This document shows positions 33,548 to 44,669 of a stretch of 64,000 nucleotides of DNA, in pieces. The stretch is from Xenopus tropicalis (taxonomy: Eukaryota > Chordata > Amphibia > Anura > Pipidae). The first letter of the stretch is position 1. The number at the start of each line of letters is the position of its first letter. A program made the position numbers and the translations under genes. A model generated the notes under the pieces. The model was not told where the DNA came from and made no database searches. It saw only the letters and a list, made by a program, of their open reading frames with translations. Where the stretch lies: the NCBI RefSeq assembly GCF_000004195.4, contig NC_030680.2:144687545-144751544 (forward strand), in the 5' to 3' direction.

Positions 33548-33615
33548 TGCCCCGCCTCTATACCTAAGGCACAGGGGCGGGGCAGGCAATATATGATTGA
33601 CAGCTGGTAACAGGT
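33548..33615. repeat. GC-hairpin repeat (element E), core fragment
   Basis: 'ccccgcctctatacc' and 'gggcggggcaggcaatata' followed by 'tgattgacagct' repeat the core of 11656-11751 with substitutions in the loop region. Outer parts are missing or decayed. Confidence 0.65.
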
Positions 33616-34924
33616 CCCCTTGACATATAATAAGTGGCAGTGTGTGGGCACGTAGCGGACAAGCATTGGGGAGATAAAGAGCCGATACAGAGCAGGAGAA
33701 CGCGGGGGCACGGGGCAGAATGTACAGAGCATTCATTCAATTTCCCAGGTTAGTTTCTTTAAGCTGCGGAAAAGCAAAGCCTGGAGCCCCCCCGCTGCTG
33801 CCTGCCACAAAGGGGGCTTGTGTATAATCACTCTTGCCCTTTGGTGTCAATATTTTTAATATATTTGCCCTTTCGGCTGATTTGCGCCGTCAGAGGTGTG
33901 AAAATTGACCACTTTAATCTTCAAAGAGATGAAAAGAAATGACAAGTGTCCGAGGCAAAGCTCTTAGGCCTCCCTGCCGAGGGTCCTTGTCATTAATTCT
34001 TCATTTCTCTGTGAGCCGATGCACGGCCCAGGAGCGGGGAGTTAATGGAATGGCAGAGGGGCAATCAGTAAATGCCAAAAATACTGTGCTATGATGTCAT
34101 AGGGAATGGGGGGGGGGTAGGAAATGCTATAGCTTTCCATGAAACTTCTACTCAGGCGTTAGGTGGTTAAATTAAAGCAACAGGACTGAATATAAAAGCA
34201 CAATATTGGCTGATTTCTGCTTAATCATTGCAGTTGGTCACTTTAAAACAGTTTTATGAGATACTCCCTTGAATTTAGGGTTTGTTGGCAACAATAGTTG
34301 TCCTTAAATGGCTCTGATTGCCCTGGTTCCCAGGCCGGCTGGCACGCTGCAGCAGGGGGGATACAGGGGTTAGAATTCCAGCATAGAACTTCCATCATCG
34401 GGGTCGGTCAAAGTTGTTTATTTAGTTGAATTTCCACGTATCACACACTCATGGGAACAATGGAGCACTTGGTCAGTTCCAATAACTCCATATGCACCAC
34501 CACTATTACTACATTGTTGCAGGAGTCGGAACTTAAATACCAACAGTCAGACAGATACTGCTTTCAATAGCAATTACACAAACAAATAATCCAAGTGTTG
34601 CTCCAATCCCCACTGTATGGGGTGGGTTTGGGGGGGGGGGACTATGAGACCCCCTCAGATAATTAACGGTGCAGCTGGAGAGACTGGCTATAAATGTTTT
34701 TATCATTGATATATTTATTTTTACAGCACATGATCCATCTTTTTATCTGACAGTTTTACAGTGGAAATCTCTCCGCTCAGCTCTCTCCAAGGCTGAAATG
34801 TCCGTTCTGTGCAAAAAAAGAAAAATTACCTTGGGCCACATAACGGTCAAGAAAAACATGCGCAGCCTCAAAACGCAAGTGAATCTGCAAAATGCAAGGC
34901 TGCAAAGTAATCATCTCTGCTATA
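33616..34924. other. Non-repetitive stretch with a candidate conserved element
   Basis: About 33745-34080 is repeat-free with 'gaaatgacaagtgtcc' and 'ccttgtcattaattcttcat', a style common in conserved non-coding DNA. A 102-codon frame at 34669-34977 runs into the next MITE and matches nothing I recognise. Confidence 0.35.
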
Positions 34925-35622
34925 CAGGTATAGGACCCGTTATCCAGAATGCTCGGGAACGAGCGTATTCCGGATAAGGGGTCTTTCTGTAATTTGGATC
35001 TCCATACCTTAAGTGTACTAAAAAATCAATAAAACATTAATTAAACCCAATAGGGCTGTTCTGCCCCAATAAGGGGTAATTATATCTTAGTTGGGATCAA
35101 GTACAGGTACTGTTTTATTATTACAGAGAAAAGGGAATCATTTAACCATGAAATAAACCCAATAGGGCTGTTCTGCCCCCAATAAGGGGTAATTATATCT
35201 TAGTTGGGATCAAGTACAGGTACTGTTTTATTATTACAGAGAAAAGGGAATCATTTAACCATTAAATAAACCCAATAGGGCTGTTCTGCCCCAATAAGGG
35301 GTAATTATATCTTAGTTGGGATCAAGTACAGGTACTGTTTTATTATTACAGAGAAAAGGGAATCATTTAACCATGAAATAAACCCAATAGGGCTGTTCTG
35401 CCCCCAATAAGGGGTAATTATATCTTAGTTGGGATCAAGTACAGGTACTGTTTTATTATTACAGAGAAAAGGGAATCATTTAACCATTAAATAAACCCAA
35501 TAGGGCTGTTCTGCCCCCAATAAGGGGTAATTATATCTTAAAATGTACTCTATAAGAGATGGTCTTGCAGTAATTTGGAGCTTTCTGGATAATGGATTTC
35601 TAGATAACGGATTGTTTACCTG
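34925..35622 (-). mobile_element. TA-flanked MITE with 113-bp internal array (5 units)
   Basis: The left end after TA is 'caggtataggacccgttatc'. The right end is 'cggattgtttacctg' before TA. Five 'ggtaattatatctta' cores lie between at 112-113 bp spacing. Confidence 0.88.
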
Positions 35623-35624
35623 TA

Positions 35625-37091
35625 CCTACAGGTAACAATACCATTTTCTAGGATTGAAATGGACCCCTGGAATACCTAGGGGGGAAGCAGGGGGGATTAC
35701 AGATGTAAAATTTCCTCTTTAAATTCTTCAGAATTCTTTTGCACATCTGCGAATGATGAACAAACTGCAGCTGTTTTTATTGGCATTTATCCGCCTTTAT
35801 GTCTTTCCATTACGCTCCGCTCACGCAAGGGTTAATGGTGGCTAGATGGTGGAAGCCGGCTAATGGATTATGGCTTTATGATTTTTACCTATTGGCTCAG
35901 GCAGATGTGGGCGGAGTTATTTTTTTTTTTCTGTTTGCTAATGACCTAACTGACGTTCTCCTTCGCTAAAGGCCTCCAGAAAGGGAATCCGTTCCAAATG
36001 GCAGTGTTTTAGCCTGGGCAGGAATCCTTCTCCAGCTCTTGCTGAGTCCCCCATAGGGGCCCAACAGGCGTTTTGCTCTTTGCTGCAGACACCACACTTT
36101 TCTCATTAGGACGAGATTGAGGAATACGACCCCCACCCCACAACCCCCCTATTTTCCCCCCTTTCCTTGGGCATCCTCTTGTAGGCAAAGATAATGTGCA
36201 AATTCCTGCTAAATGCGAGGGACTCATTTCCCTAGCCGGGGTAAGTAACCATTTTATTTCTAATCTGTTTTAAGCCTGTTCCTTCTGCATATCTTCTGCG
36301 CTCCCCGGAGCCCTGACAGTATTTGGGAACAATAAATTTACTGTACTGGACCTTAATGCAGTCTCCACATTGCGGCGCTTACGGATCGGACCTTTGCATG
36401 CCTGCCATTTTTTTCATTTAGCCCCAAACCGGTATCCGCTTTCAGAAGCTACAAAGCAGCAGCTTTAGGGGGGGAAAGTTTTAAAATTTCCTTTCTTATT
36501 TATCCCAATAAAATATCATAGACCCTACCATTGGGAGGAGGAGCCCCCTTTCCCCCACTCCATGCTTTCCCTCTCTTGCAGTGGAACATAGGGGCTCTCA
36601 GCTGTTGCTGGAATGTGTGCGGGATGACAAAATACGAATCATAAACCGCTTCCCAGCTGCTTTCAATAATGTTATTTTTAACTTTGGAGCAGAAGCTTTC
36701 AGCTGTGAGTCTCCTGTCCGTCCGGCTGGGAGATGGTTTTGGTGTCAGCTGGGCAGGGGCAGCCAATGGCTGGGGACTTGAATTAGGAGACGCTTCCTAC
36801 TGCACGCTGCTATATTGTTACCTAGTAATCTGTCATTTCCCATGGATGATACATTGGATCAATGGATAGACAGTACTGACTGAGATACAGTGTTTACCTG
36901 TTCAAATTAAAAATGTTGCCCTTTTCGGTTGGATCCCCACCCATGTTGCATAATGTATAAAAATGTATTCATAAACGACTCCTCAATATACATTAATGAT
37001 TAATGCGGTTTTAAAGTTATTTGTCAATGTAATTGCAGTTGAAAGCATTTGTTGATCCTTTTCTGTTTCTTGTGATTTTTGGAACAATGTA
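35625..37091. other. Non-repetitive stretch with candidate regulatory DNA
   Basis: About 35740-36480 and 36580-36740 are repeat-free, with AT-rich and CpG-containing blocks such as 'ggaacaataaatttactgta'. A splice-acceptor-like tract ends at 36581, but no convincing exon follows. No gene is called. Confidence 0.35.
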
Positions 37092-37497
37092 CAGGTATGG
37101 GACCCGTTTTCCGGAAACCCGTTATCCAGAAAGTTCCGAATGACGGGAAGGCCATTTCCCATAGACTCCATTATAATCAAATAATTCACATTTTTAAAAA
37201 AGATTCCCTTTTTTCTCTGTAATAATAAAACCGTACCTGTACTTGATCCCAACTAAGATATAATTACCCCTTATTGGGGGCAGAACAGCCCTATTGGGTT
37301 TATTTAATGGTTAAATGATTCCCTTTTCTCTGTAATAATAAAACAGTACCTGTACTTGATCCCAACTAAGATATAATTACCCCTTATTGGGGGCAGAACA
37401 GCCCTATTGGGTTTATTTAATGGTTAAATGATTCCCTTTTCTCTGTAATAATAAAACAGTACCTGTACTTGATCCCAACTAAGATGTAATTGATCTT
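37092..37497 (+). mobile_element. TA-flanked MITE with 113-bp internal array (3 units, right end lost)
   Basis: It starts after TA as 'caggtatgggacccgttttc', followed by 'ccgttatccagaaagttcc'. Two complete cores and one mutated core follow, and similarity ends near 37497. Confidence 0.85.
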
Positions 37498-38180
37498 TGT
37501 TGGAAGGGTTAAAAAGTGAAACAGGAGGCACGAGGGCTTCTCTCAAAAGGATTTTGTACTGTGCAGTTTGTATTTATTATACAGTTTAGATAATGTACAA
37601 ATTAGTGGGAAAATGGATTCATATGACATGATTTAATTACCTCCATTCCTGCTGCTTAACACTGCAGCTTATGGGAGTAGAGAAGTGGGAATGATGGATC
37701 AGGGATGTTCAACCTGCGGCCCAGCTGTTGTTATTCTGCAACTCCCAGCATCCCACTTGGAAGGAGGAGTAAGCTGTAGCTCAGTGTAAAGCTGGGATGG
37801 CCCACTGCATTTATGGGCTCCCCGTCCCTATCGTTGTTGGGATGGTGTTACCCAGAGCCACTTGACCTCATCTTTGATGTCTTCATTAAACATCCTCTGA
37901 TTTGTTATTTTGTTGCATTTAAATCTACGATCGATATCCGTTCATCAGAAAAATACTAAAATCTGAACGTGTATGGCCAGCTTTTACACTGCGCCTCTAG
38001 TCTTTCCTCAGTGCAGCCTAATCTCTAGCTGAAGAAGTTTTCCTGGTTCAGAATTTGGGTAACCCGCTTAGGTACCACAAAGATATAACAAAAATACTAA
38101 ACTACATTTGCTCTTCATTTTATCAGTTTTCAGCTGTTTTTTTTTTTTATTCCAGTAAAGTGCTGAGAGCACTTGGACAG
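37498..38180. other. Mostly non-repetitive
   Basis: 37700-37790 contains 'gatgttcaacctgcggccc' and 'gcaactcccagcatccc', a motif set of a widespread vertebrate/frog dispersed repeat that reappears in reverse at about 60480-60550. No gene recognised. Confidence 0.35.
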
Positions 38181-39590
38181 ATTGGAGAAAGAGAAGGGAA
38201 GAGCAGGCATGGAGATATGGGAAGGATTAGAGGCAAAGAGGGCATGGATATATGGGAAGGATTGGAGAGGAGGCAAAGACGGCATGGAGATATGGGAAGG
38301 ATTGGAGAGGAGGCAAAGACGGCATGGAGATATGGGAAGGATTAGAGTGGAGGCAAAGAGGGCATGGAGATATGGGAAGGATTGGAGAGGAGGTAAATAG
38401 GACATGGATATACGGGAAGAATTGGAGAGGAGGCAAAGACGGCTTGGAGATATGGGAAGGATTGGAGAGGAGGCAAATAGGACATGGATATATGGGAAGA
38501 ATTGGAGAGGAGGCAAAGACGGCATGGCGTTATGGGAAGGATTGGAGAGGAGGCAAATAGGACATGGAGATATGGGAAGCATTGGAGAGGAGGCAAAGAC
38601 AGCATGGAGATATGGGAAGGATTGGAGAGGAGGCAAATAGGACATGGATATATGGGAAGGATTGGAGAGGAGGCAAATAGGACATGGCTATATGGGAAGG
38701 ATTGGAGAGGAGGCAAAGACAGCATGGAGATATGGGAAGGATTGGAGAGGAGGCAAATAGGACATGGATATATGGGAAGGATTGGAGAGGAGGCAAATAG
38801 GACATGGCTATATGGGAAGGATTGGAGAGGAGGCAAATAGGACATGAGATATGGGAAGGATTGGAGAGGAGGCAAATAGGACATGGAGATATGGGAAGGA
38901 TTGGAGAGGAGGCAAATAGGACATGGCTATATGGGAAGGATTGGAGAGGAGGCAAATAGGACATGAGATATGGGAAGGATTGGAGAGGAGGCAAATAGGA
39001 CATGGAGATATGGGAAGGATTGGAGAGGAGGCAAATAAGACATGGCTATATGGGAAGCATTGGAGAGGAGGCAAATAGGACATGAGATATGGGAAGGATT
39101 GGAGAGGAGGCAAATAGGACATGGAGATATGGGAAGGATTGGAGAGGAGGCAAATAGGACATGGAGATATGGGAAGGATTGGAGAGGAGGCAAATAAGAC
39201 ATGGAGATATGGGAAGGATTGGAGAGGAGGCAAATAGGACATGGAGATATGGGAAGGATTGGAGAGGAGGCAAATAGGACATGGAGATATGGGAAGGATT
39301 GGAGAGGAGGCAAAGATGGCATGGCTATATGGGAAGAATTGGAGAGGAGGCAAATAGGACATGAGATATGGGAAGGATTGGAGAGGAGGCAAATTGGACA
39401 AGGAGATATGGGAAGGATTGGAGAGGAGGCAAAGATGGCATGGCTATATGGGAAGAATTGGAGAGGAGGCAAATAGGACATGAGATATGGGAAGGATTGG
39501 AGAGGAGGCAAATAGGACATGGAGATATGGGAAGGATTGGAGAGGAGGCAAATAGGACATGAGATATGGGAAGGATTGGAGGGGAGGCAA
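38181..39590. repeat. 40-bp purine-rich satellite, about 35 copies
   Basis: The unit is 'ggagatatgggaaggattgg' plus 'agaggaggcaaataggacat', with variants (agacggcat, atggatat, atggctat) arranged in recurring blocks. The plus strand is strongly purine-biased. Minus-strand frames to 240 codons and several plus-strand frames pass through because 40 is not a multiple of three and stops are rare. They are not genes. Confidence 0.97.
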
Positions 39591-40273
39591 TGGCTGCATT
39601 CCCCAAGTGGCAATGGCTGAGAGTTATGACCACTGGCTGAGGCATCCACAGTGACTCAGTTACATTATGGAATGGAGTAGGATAACTCTCATCCAATGGG
39701 GTGGAGGGAGGCAACTCAGGGAAGGGCAGGGTGCTGCACACTCTCTAAAACAGGAAGTTTGCCTTTAAGCTTACACGTAATGTTTCCTGCAGTTGGCTAT
39801 TTGCCCCCCCCCCCCCCCCATACCCTGTCTGGCAGCTGTCCCGCCTGTGGCCTCATCTCCCATCATGGCATAAACATCTGCAAAAGGCAGAAATAAATGG
39901 CAATAAACATTGCCCTGCCAAATCCATGTCTGTTCTGCCCCATCTTGTCAGCGCTCATCCAATGATTAGCACTGTCGTTAAGCACTTTATTGCAATAACA
40001 AACTGGAACGTTCTAGAAGATCTTCGCTTCCTATTATACGTAAGTGGTTAGGGGTCATTTGCTGGGGGCTGTTTATTTAACACGGCGGTGCCATCTGGCT
40101 TTTGCTCCGCTGCAGCTGTAAGGCTGCTCACACATCTGGCACAGATTGTACAGCAACTGCAATCACCGCTCGCTAGACGCAAAGCAAAATGTTGGGGATG
40201 CCAGTGGTTCATTTTGATTATTTACTGAAAGGCACTGTGTAACTTTGTCCTTATATATTGCATTTGGCCCCTT
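39591..40273. other. Non-repetitive stretch with a poly-C run
   Basis: A run of 16 C lies at 39804-39819. Otherwise nothing recognisable. Confidence 0.4.
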
Positions 40274-41080
40274 AGTCCTTCCAAAAGGCTCTATAAGCTC
40301 TTAAGGTTGTATTTAAATAGAGCAATATAGTGCTGAGTGGTCTTTACCTCTTTTGGGGTCTCAGTATCTCTTCCAGTCCAAAGCATTTACCCCCATCTGG
40401 CTTGTTGGTCCTGTGGTGGCTCACTATACACATCATGCATAGGTTGCTGTGTTGGGGTTGGCCAAGGCCTGGAGTAAAGTATAAAGCAGTGGTTCTCAAC
40501 CTTCCTAATGCCGCGACCCTTTAATACAATTCCTCATGTTGTGGTGACCCCCAACCATAGAGGAGCAGTGTCTTGGTACCTAAGACCATCGGAAATATGT
40601 GTTTTCTGATGGTCTTAGGCGACCCCCAAAGGGGTCCCGACCCACAGGTTGAGAACTGCTGGTATAAAGCATTGGGTCCCATGATAAGTTATCAGATTCC
40701 CAAATCAGAGTCCGAAACTGCCTACAGTTGTCCTTCCAAAGGTCTGTAAGCTCTTATGGTTGTATTTAAATAGAGCAATATAGTGCTGAGTGGTCTGTCA
40801 TTGGCTTCCCTGATAGGATCCTATACTGTATAATACTGCAATAGTAATTATTTAATCTGTGTCATGCATTGACTCTTACCTCTTTTGGGGTCTCAGTATC
40901 TCTACCAGTTCAATGCATTTACCCCCATCTGGCTTGTTGGTCCTGTGGTGGCTCACTATACACATCATGAATAGGTTGCTGTATTGGGGTGGCCAAGGCC
41001 TGGAGTAAAGTATAAAGCATTGGGCCCCATTATTTGCTATCAGATTCCCAAATCAGAGTCCAAAACTGCCTACAGTTGTT
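40274..41080. repeat. Local tandem duplication (about 350 bp, two diverged copies)
   Basis: Copy 1 (about 40274-40731) and copy 2 (about 40731-41080) share 'gtatttaaatagagcaatat', 'acctcttttggggtctcagt', 'ggcttgttggtcctgtggtg' and 'tcagagtcc(g/a)aaactgcc'. Copy 1 lacks about 100 bp present in copy 2 (near 40343) and contains the SPIN insertion that copy 2 lacks. Several point differences show the duplication is not recent. Confidence 0.92.
40487..40661. mobile_element. SPIN-type (SPACE INVADERS) hAT MITE, 175 bp
   Basis: Ends are 'cagtggttctcaacct' and 'aggttgagaactgctg', with two mismatches between the 16-bp inverted repeats. Internal landmarks 'aatgccgcgaccctttaata', 'gttgtggtgacccccaacca' and 'gatggtcttaggcgaccccc' fit my memory of the SPIN non-autonomous consensus found in mouse, opossum, bushbaby, bat, tenrec, Anolis and X. 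tropicalis. An exact 8-bp target duplication 'gtataaag' flanks it (40479-40486 and 40662-40669). Confidence 0.9.
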
Positions 41081-42261
41081 GGTGGATGCTTACAGTTGGG
41101 GTCCTTCAGCATCTGGAGGGCTTCAAGTTGGACATCCCTAACTTGGGGTGCAATGGAGAGCTATACTTTCCCTTTGCAACTTGGATATTGACTGACGTTG
41201 TATGTCAAAAAGCACATTCTCTCCCCAACATCTCACTAATACCTGATCAATAAACCCCAAACATTATATTCCAGTATTGCTTTGATCTGGAGCATCTGGA
41301 GGCCAGACCCTGTATGAAAGATGCCCATTTATGTGCAGTGGCCTCAGTCAGCAAGCTGTGTAATCTCTTATAAGGTCTACGTTCGCAGAGCATCTATGTA
41401 AGTGATATTTTGGCCTCTCGCCTGCCCAGAATACACAAACAGCATTTTATAACGTCTGTGCAGCAGGAAACATCGGCAAACTTCTCCGTATTAAACGGCC
41501 GCCTCCGTCTTAAGTGCCCCTTTAGCTCTACCCACCCAGAGTTGTGTGTCCTTCGTGAACTGAAAGGCTCTAAAGTGTGAATCATTTTCTTTACATTTTT
41601 GTGGTGAGATCACAGAGGTGACTAAACTTCCAGCCCGCCAGATATTACCCAGAAATGAATGTTTTTTGAATCAGCCCCAGCTGGTGCGCAGTATTGAACA
41701 AGACAAGAAAACTCCTGTTGAAGTTTTTTTTTTTTTTACCCTACAGACCAACGGCCGTTCCATACAAATATGGACTTGTTGAACTCTGGAGGCATATGTC
41801 ACTTCACGGCATTCGCAAAATTCTTTCCTTATTCCGGCTCTAAGGGCTGATGTGTATGGAAAAACTTTGGTCGGATAAATTTATCTGCGCCGCAAATCTC
41901 ATCCTGCAGCTGCACTCAATAGCGAGAGATATTCTGGGATGCAATAAAAACTCATCTGACATGCTGTAGAGCTATTTTGATCATATAACATTGGATGTCT
42001 GGTTATATACGTGTATAAGTGCCTTCATATTGCCAGGGAAACAACAGTCTATCCAACTGGCAAAGGAAATTGCTGTGGTTGCTCCCATTGAAGCCCTGCA
42101 AGTTTTACATTTTCAGGTATTTAGCAGATCTGATTTAAACATCAGTTAGATTTTTTTGGAGATGCATGGCTGTATCCGACTTCTAGGGCATGACTTGTGG
42201 ATCCAGAGATATCCAGAGAAAGTCTCTCTTGGAACTGAAAGATACAACATAAGATCAGCTT
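41081..42261. other. Non-repetitive stretch, no gene recognised
   Basis: About 41390-41600 and 41740-42000 are unique-looking. Small open frames have no recognised motif. Confidence 0.35.
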
Positions 42262-42535
42262 GTCACTAAAGGAGCGGATGTGTCCAATATGTCCACCTAA
42301 GGTGGGAGATATTGGAATAACTTGATCGTTTGGCCCTCAGGCCAAACAACTGAATTACAATGAGGGGAATAGGAGTGTGGACCACATCAACGAGGTCCCC
42401 GATTCAACAGGAAAATGAAACCTGACTGATCGACATCTGCCCAAATTTAGGCCAGATATCGGTCAGGTAGGCCCATCAAGGGTCCCCATACACAATAGGT
42501 CTGAAGGATTGATTGAAGCATGTTATTGCCGACAC
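42262..42535. mobile_element. TTAA-type serial-hairpin MITE, decayed copy
   Basis: Reverse-order landmarks: 'tttggccctcaggccaaac', 'gaggtccccgattcaacag', 'gccagatatcggtcagg' and 'gggtccccatacaca'. Termini are not preserved. Confidence 0.65.
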
Positions 42536-43059
42536 CTATGCCATCTATCATTATGCCACAATCACACCCAGTTACAGCTTGACCATGCCTAGCCACTTCC
42601 TTTGCTAAGGACTGGCCTGGCAACTCCTAAAAAATCCAGAAGGGGTTAATAGGTTGGCAATCCCCCTTTTCAGAATTTCTGTAGATTGTGTGGGTCTAAA
42701 TAAAAGGACTGTACATGTTCCATCTCCTGCATCAATGTTATGCTTCTGAGATAAATGTTTATCAAAGGAGAAGCTTAAAAATGGGCATATCTGAAAGATC
42801 TAAAAGTCTTAAGCAATATTACATACAACTGGCTCTTGAATGCTGTAATACAAGCTTCTTCTACCTTTTCCAGAATGGAGTATTATAAACACATCCTTAC
42901 CTAGATTTGCCATTACTTATAAGGACAAAATATAACCTTTGTGTCTATGTTAACAAAATATTAAATCCCCTTATAAAGGGGATATACTCCATTATGTAAC
43001 AGGGAAATGGATTGTGTGTGACTATTAGCCCCACTAGCTGCAAAGCTAAACTGTAGTGG
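42536..43059. other. Non-repetitive stretch, no gene recognised
   Basis: AT-rich unique-looking DNA. Confidence 0.4.
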
Positions 43060-44669
43060 AGCCTGTAGGTAGGAATGGTGCCTGAAGTAGTGGGATAATA
43101 GCCTCCGGGAAGGGACTGGGGCTGTGGGATAGCAGGTATAGTAGGGAGAGATGGTGCCTATAGTAGCAGTGGGGGATAATAGCCTCTGGGAAGGGACTGG
43201 GGATGTGGGATAGCAGGTATAGTAGGGAGAGATGGTGCCTATAGTAGCAGTGGGGGGATAATAGCCTCTGGGAAGGGACTGGGGCTGTGGGATAGCAGGT
43301 ATAGTAGGGAGAGATGGTGCCTATAGTAGCAGTGGGGGATAATAGCCTCTGGGAAGGGACTGTGGCTGTGGGATAGCAGGTATAGTAGGGAGAGATGGTG
43401 CCTATAGTAGCAGTGGGGGGATAATAGCCTCTGGGAAGGGACTGGGGCTGTGGGATAGCAGGTATAGTAGGGAGAGATGGTGCCTATAGTAGCAGTGGGG
43501 GATAATAGCCTCTGGGAAGGGACTGTGGCTGTGGGATAGCAGGTATAGTAGGGAGAGATGGTGCCTATAGTAGCAGTGGGGGGATAATAGCCTCTGGGAA
43601 GGGACTGGGGCTGTGGGATAGCAGGTATAGTAGGGAGAGATGGTGCCTATAGTAGCAGTGGGATAATAGCCTCTGGGAAGGGACTGGGGCTGTGGGATAG
43701 CAGATATAGTAGGGAGAGATGGTGCCTATAGCAGCAGTGGGGGGATAATAGCCTCTGGGAAGGGACTGGGGCTGTGGGATAGCAGGTATAGTAGGGAGAG
43801 ATGGTGCCTATAGTAGCAGTGGGGGGATAATAGCCTCTGGGAAGGGACTGGGGCTGTGGGATAGCAGGTATAGTAGGGAGAGATGGTGCCTATAGTAGCA
43901 GTGGGATAATAGCCTCTGGGAAGGGACTGGGGCTGTGGGATAGCAGGTATAGTAGGGAGAGATGGTGCCTATAGTAGCAGTGGGGGATAATAGCCTCTGG
44001 GAAGGGACTGGGGCTGTGGGATAGCAGATATAGTAGGGAGAGATGGTGCCTATAGCAGCAGTGGGGGGATAATAGCCTCTGGGAAGGGACTGGGGCTGTG
44101 GGATAGCAGGTATAGTAGGGAGAGATGGTGCCTATAGTAGCAGTGGGGGGATAATAGCCTCTGGGAAGGGACTGGGGCTGTGGGATAGCAGGTATAGTAG
44201 GGAGAGATGGTGCCTATAGTAGCAGTGGGGGGATAATAGCCTCTGGGAAGGGACTGGGGCTGTGGGATAGCAGGTATAGTAGGGAGAGATGGTGCCTATA
44301 GTAACAGTGGGGGAATAATAGCCTCTGGGAAGGGACTGGGGCTGTGGGATAGCAGGTATAGTAGGGAGAGATGGTGCCTATAGTAGCAGTGGGGGGATAA
44401 TAGCCTCTGGGAAGGGACTGGGGCTGTGGGATAGCAGGTATAGTAGGGAGAGATGGTGCCTATAGTAGCAGTGGGGGGATAATAGCCTCTGGGAAGGGAC
44501 TGGGGCTGTGGGATAGCAGGTATAGTAGGGAGAGATGGTGCCTATAGTAGCAGTGGGGGGATAATAGCCTCTGGGAAGGGACTGGGGCTGTGGGATAGCA
44601 GGTATAGTAGGGAGAGATGGTGCCTATAGTAGCAGTGGGGGAATAATAGCCTCTGGGAAGGGACTGTGT
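43060..44669. repeat. 82-bp tandem array, about 19-20 copies
   Basis: The unit contains 'ataatagcctctgggaaggg', 'actggggctgtgggatagca' and 'gtagggagagatggtgccta', with a G-run of 3, 5 or 6 before 'ataatag'. Variant units (actgtggctg; cagatatag with agcagcag) recur in ordered groups, so multi-unit blocks have duplicated. Confidence 0.96.

Noticed and set aside
33259..33567. In-frame Asp-Arg-Met or Ile-Pro-His-Ser repeats
   Set aside because: Produced by the 12-bp minisatellite. Flanking residues show no recognisable protein and there is no splice or promoter context.
34669..34977. 102-codon basic open frame
   Set aside because: Runs into the MITE at 34925, with no recognised domain or conserved motif.
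36560..36710. Possible exon: good pyrimidine tract and AG at 36581, GTGAGT-like donor near 36706
   Set aside because: One frame is open between them, but the peptide matches nothing I know and no neighbouring exon is evident. Splice-like motifs are common by chance.
38130..39741. Overlapping frames on both strands (up to 240 codons)
   Set aside because: They read through the 40-bp satellite in several phases on both strands with low-complexity peptides.
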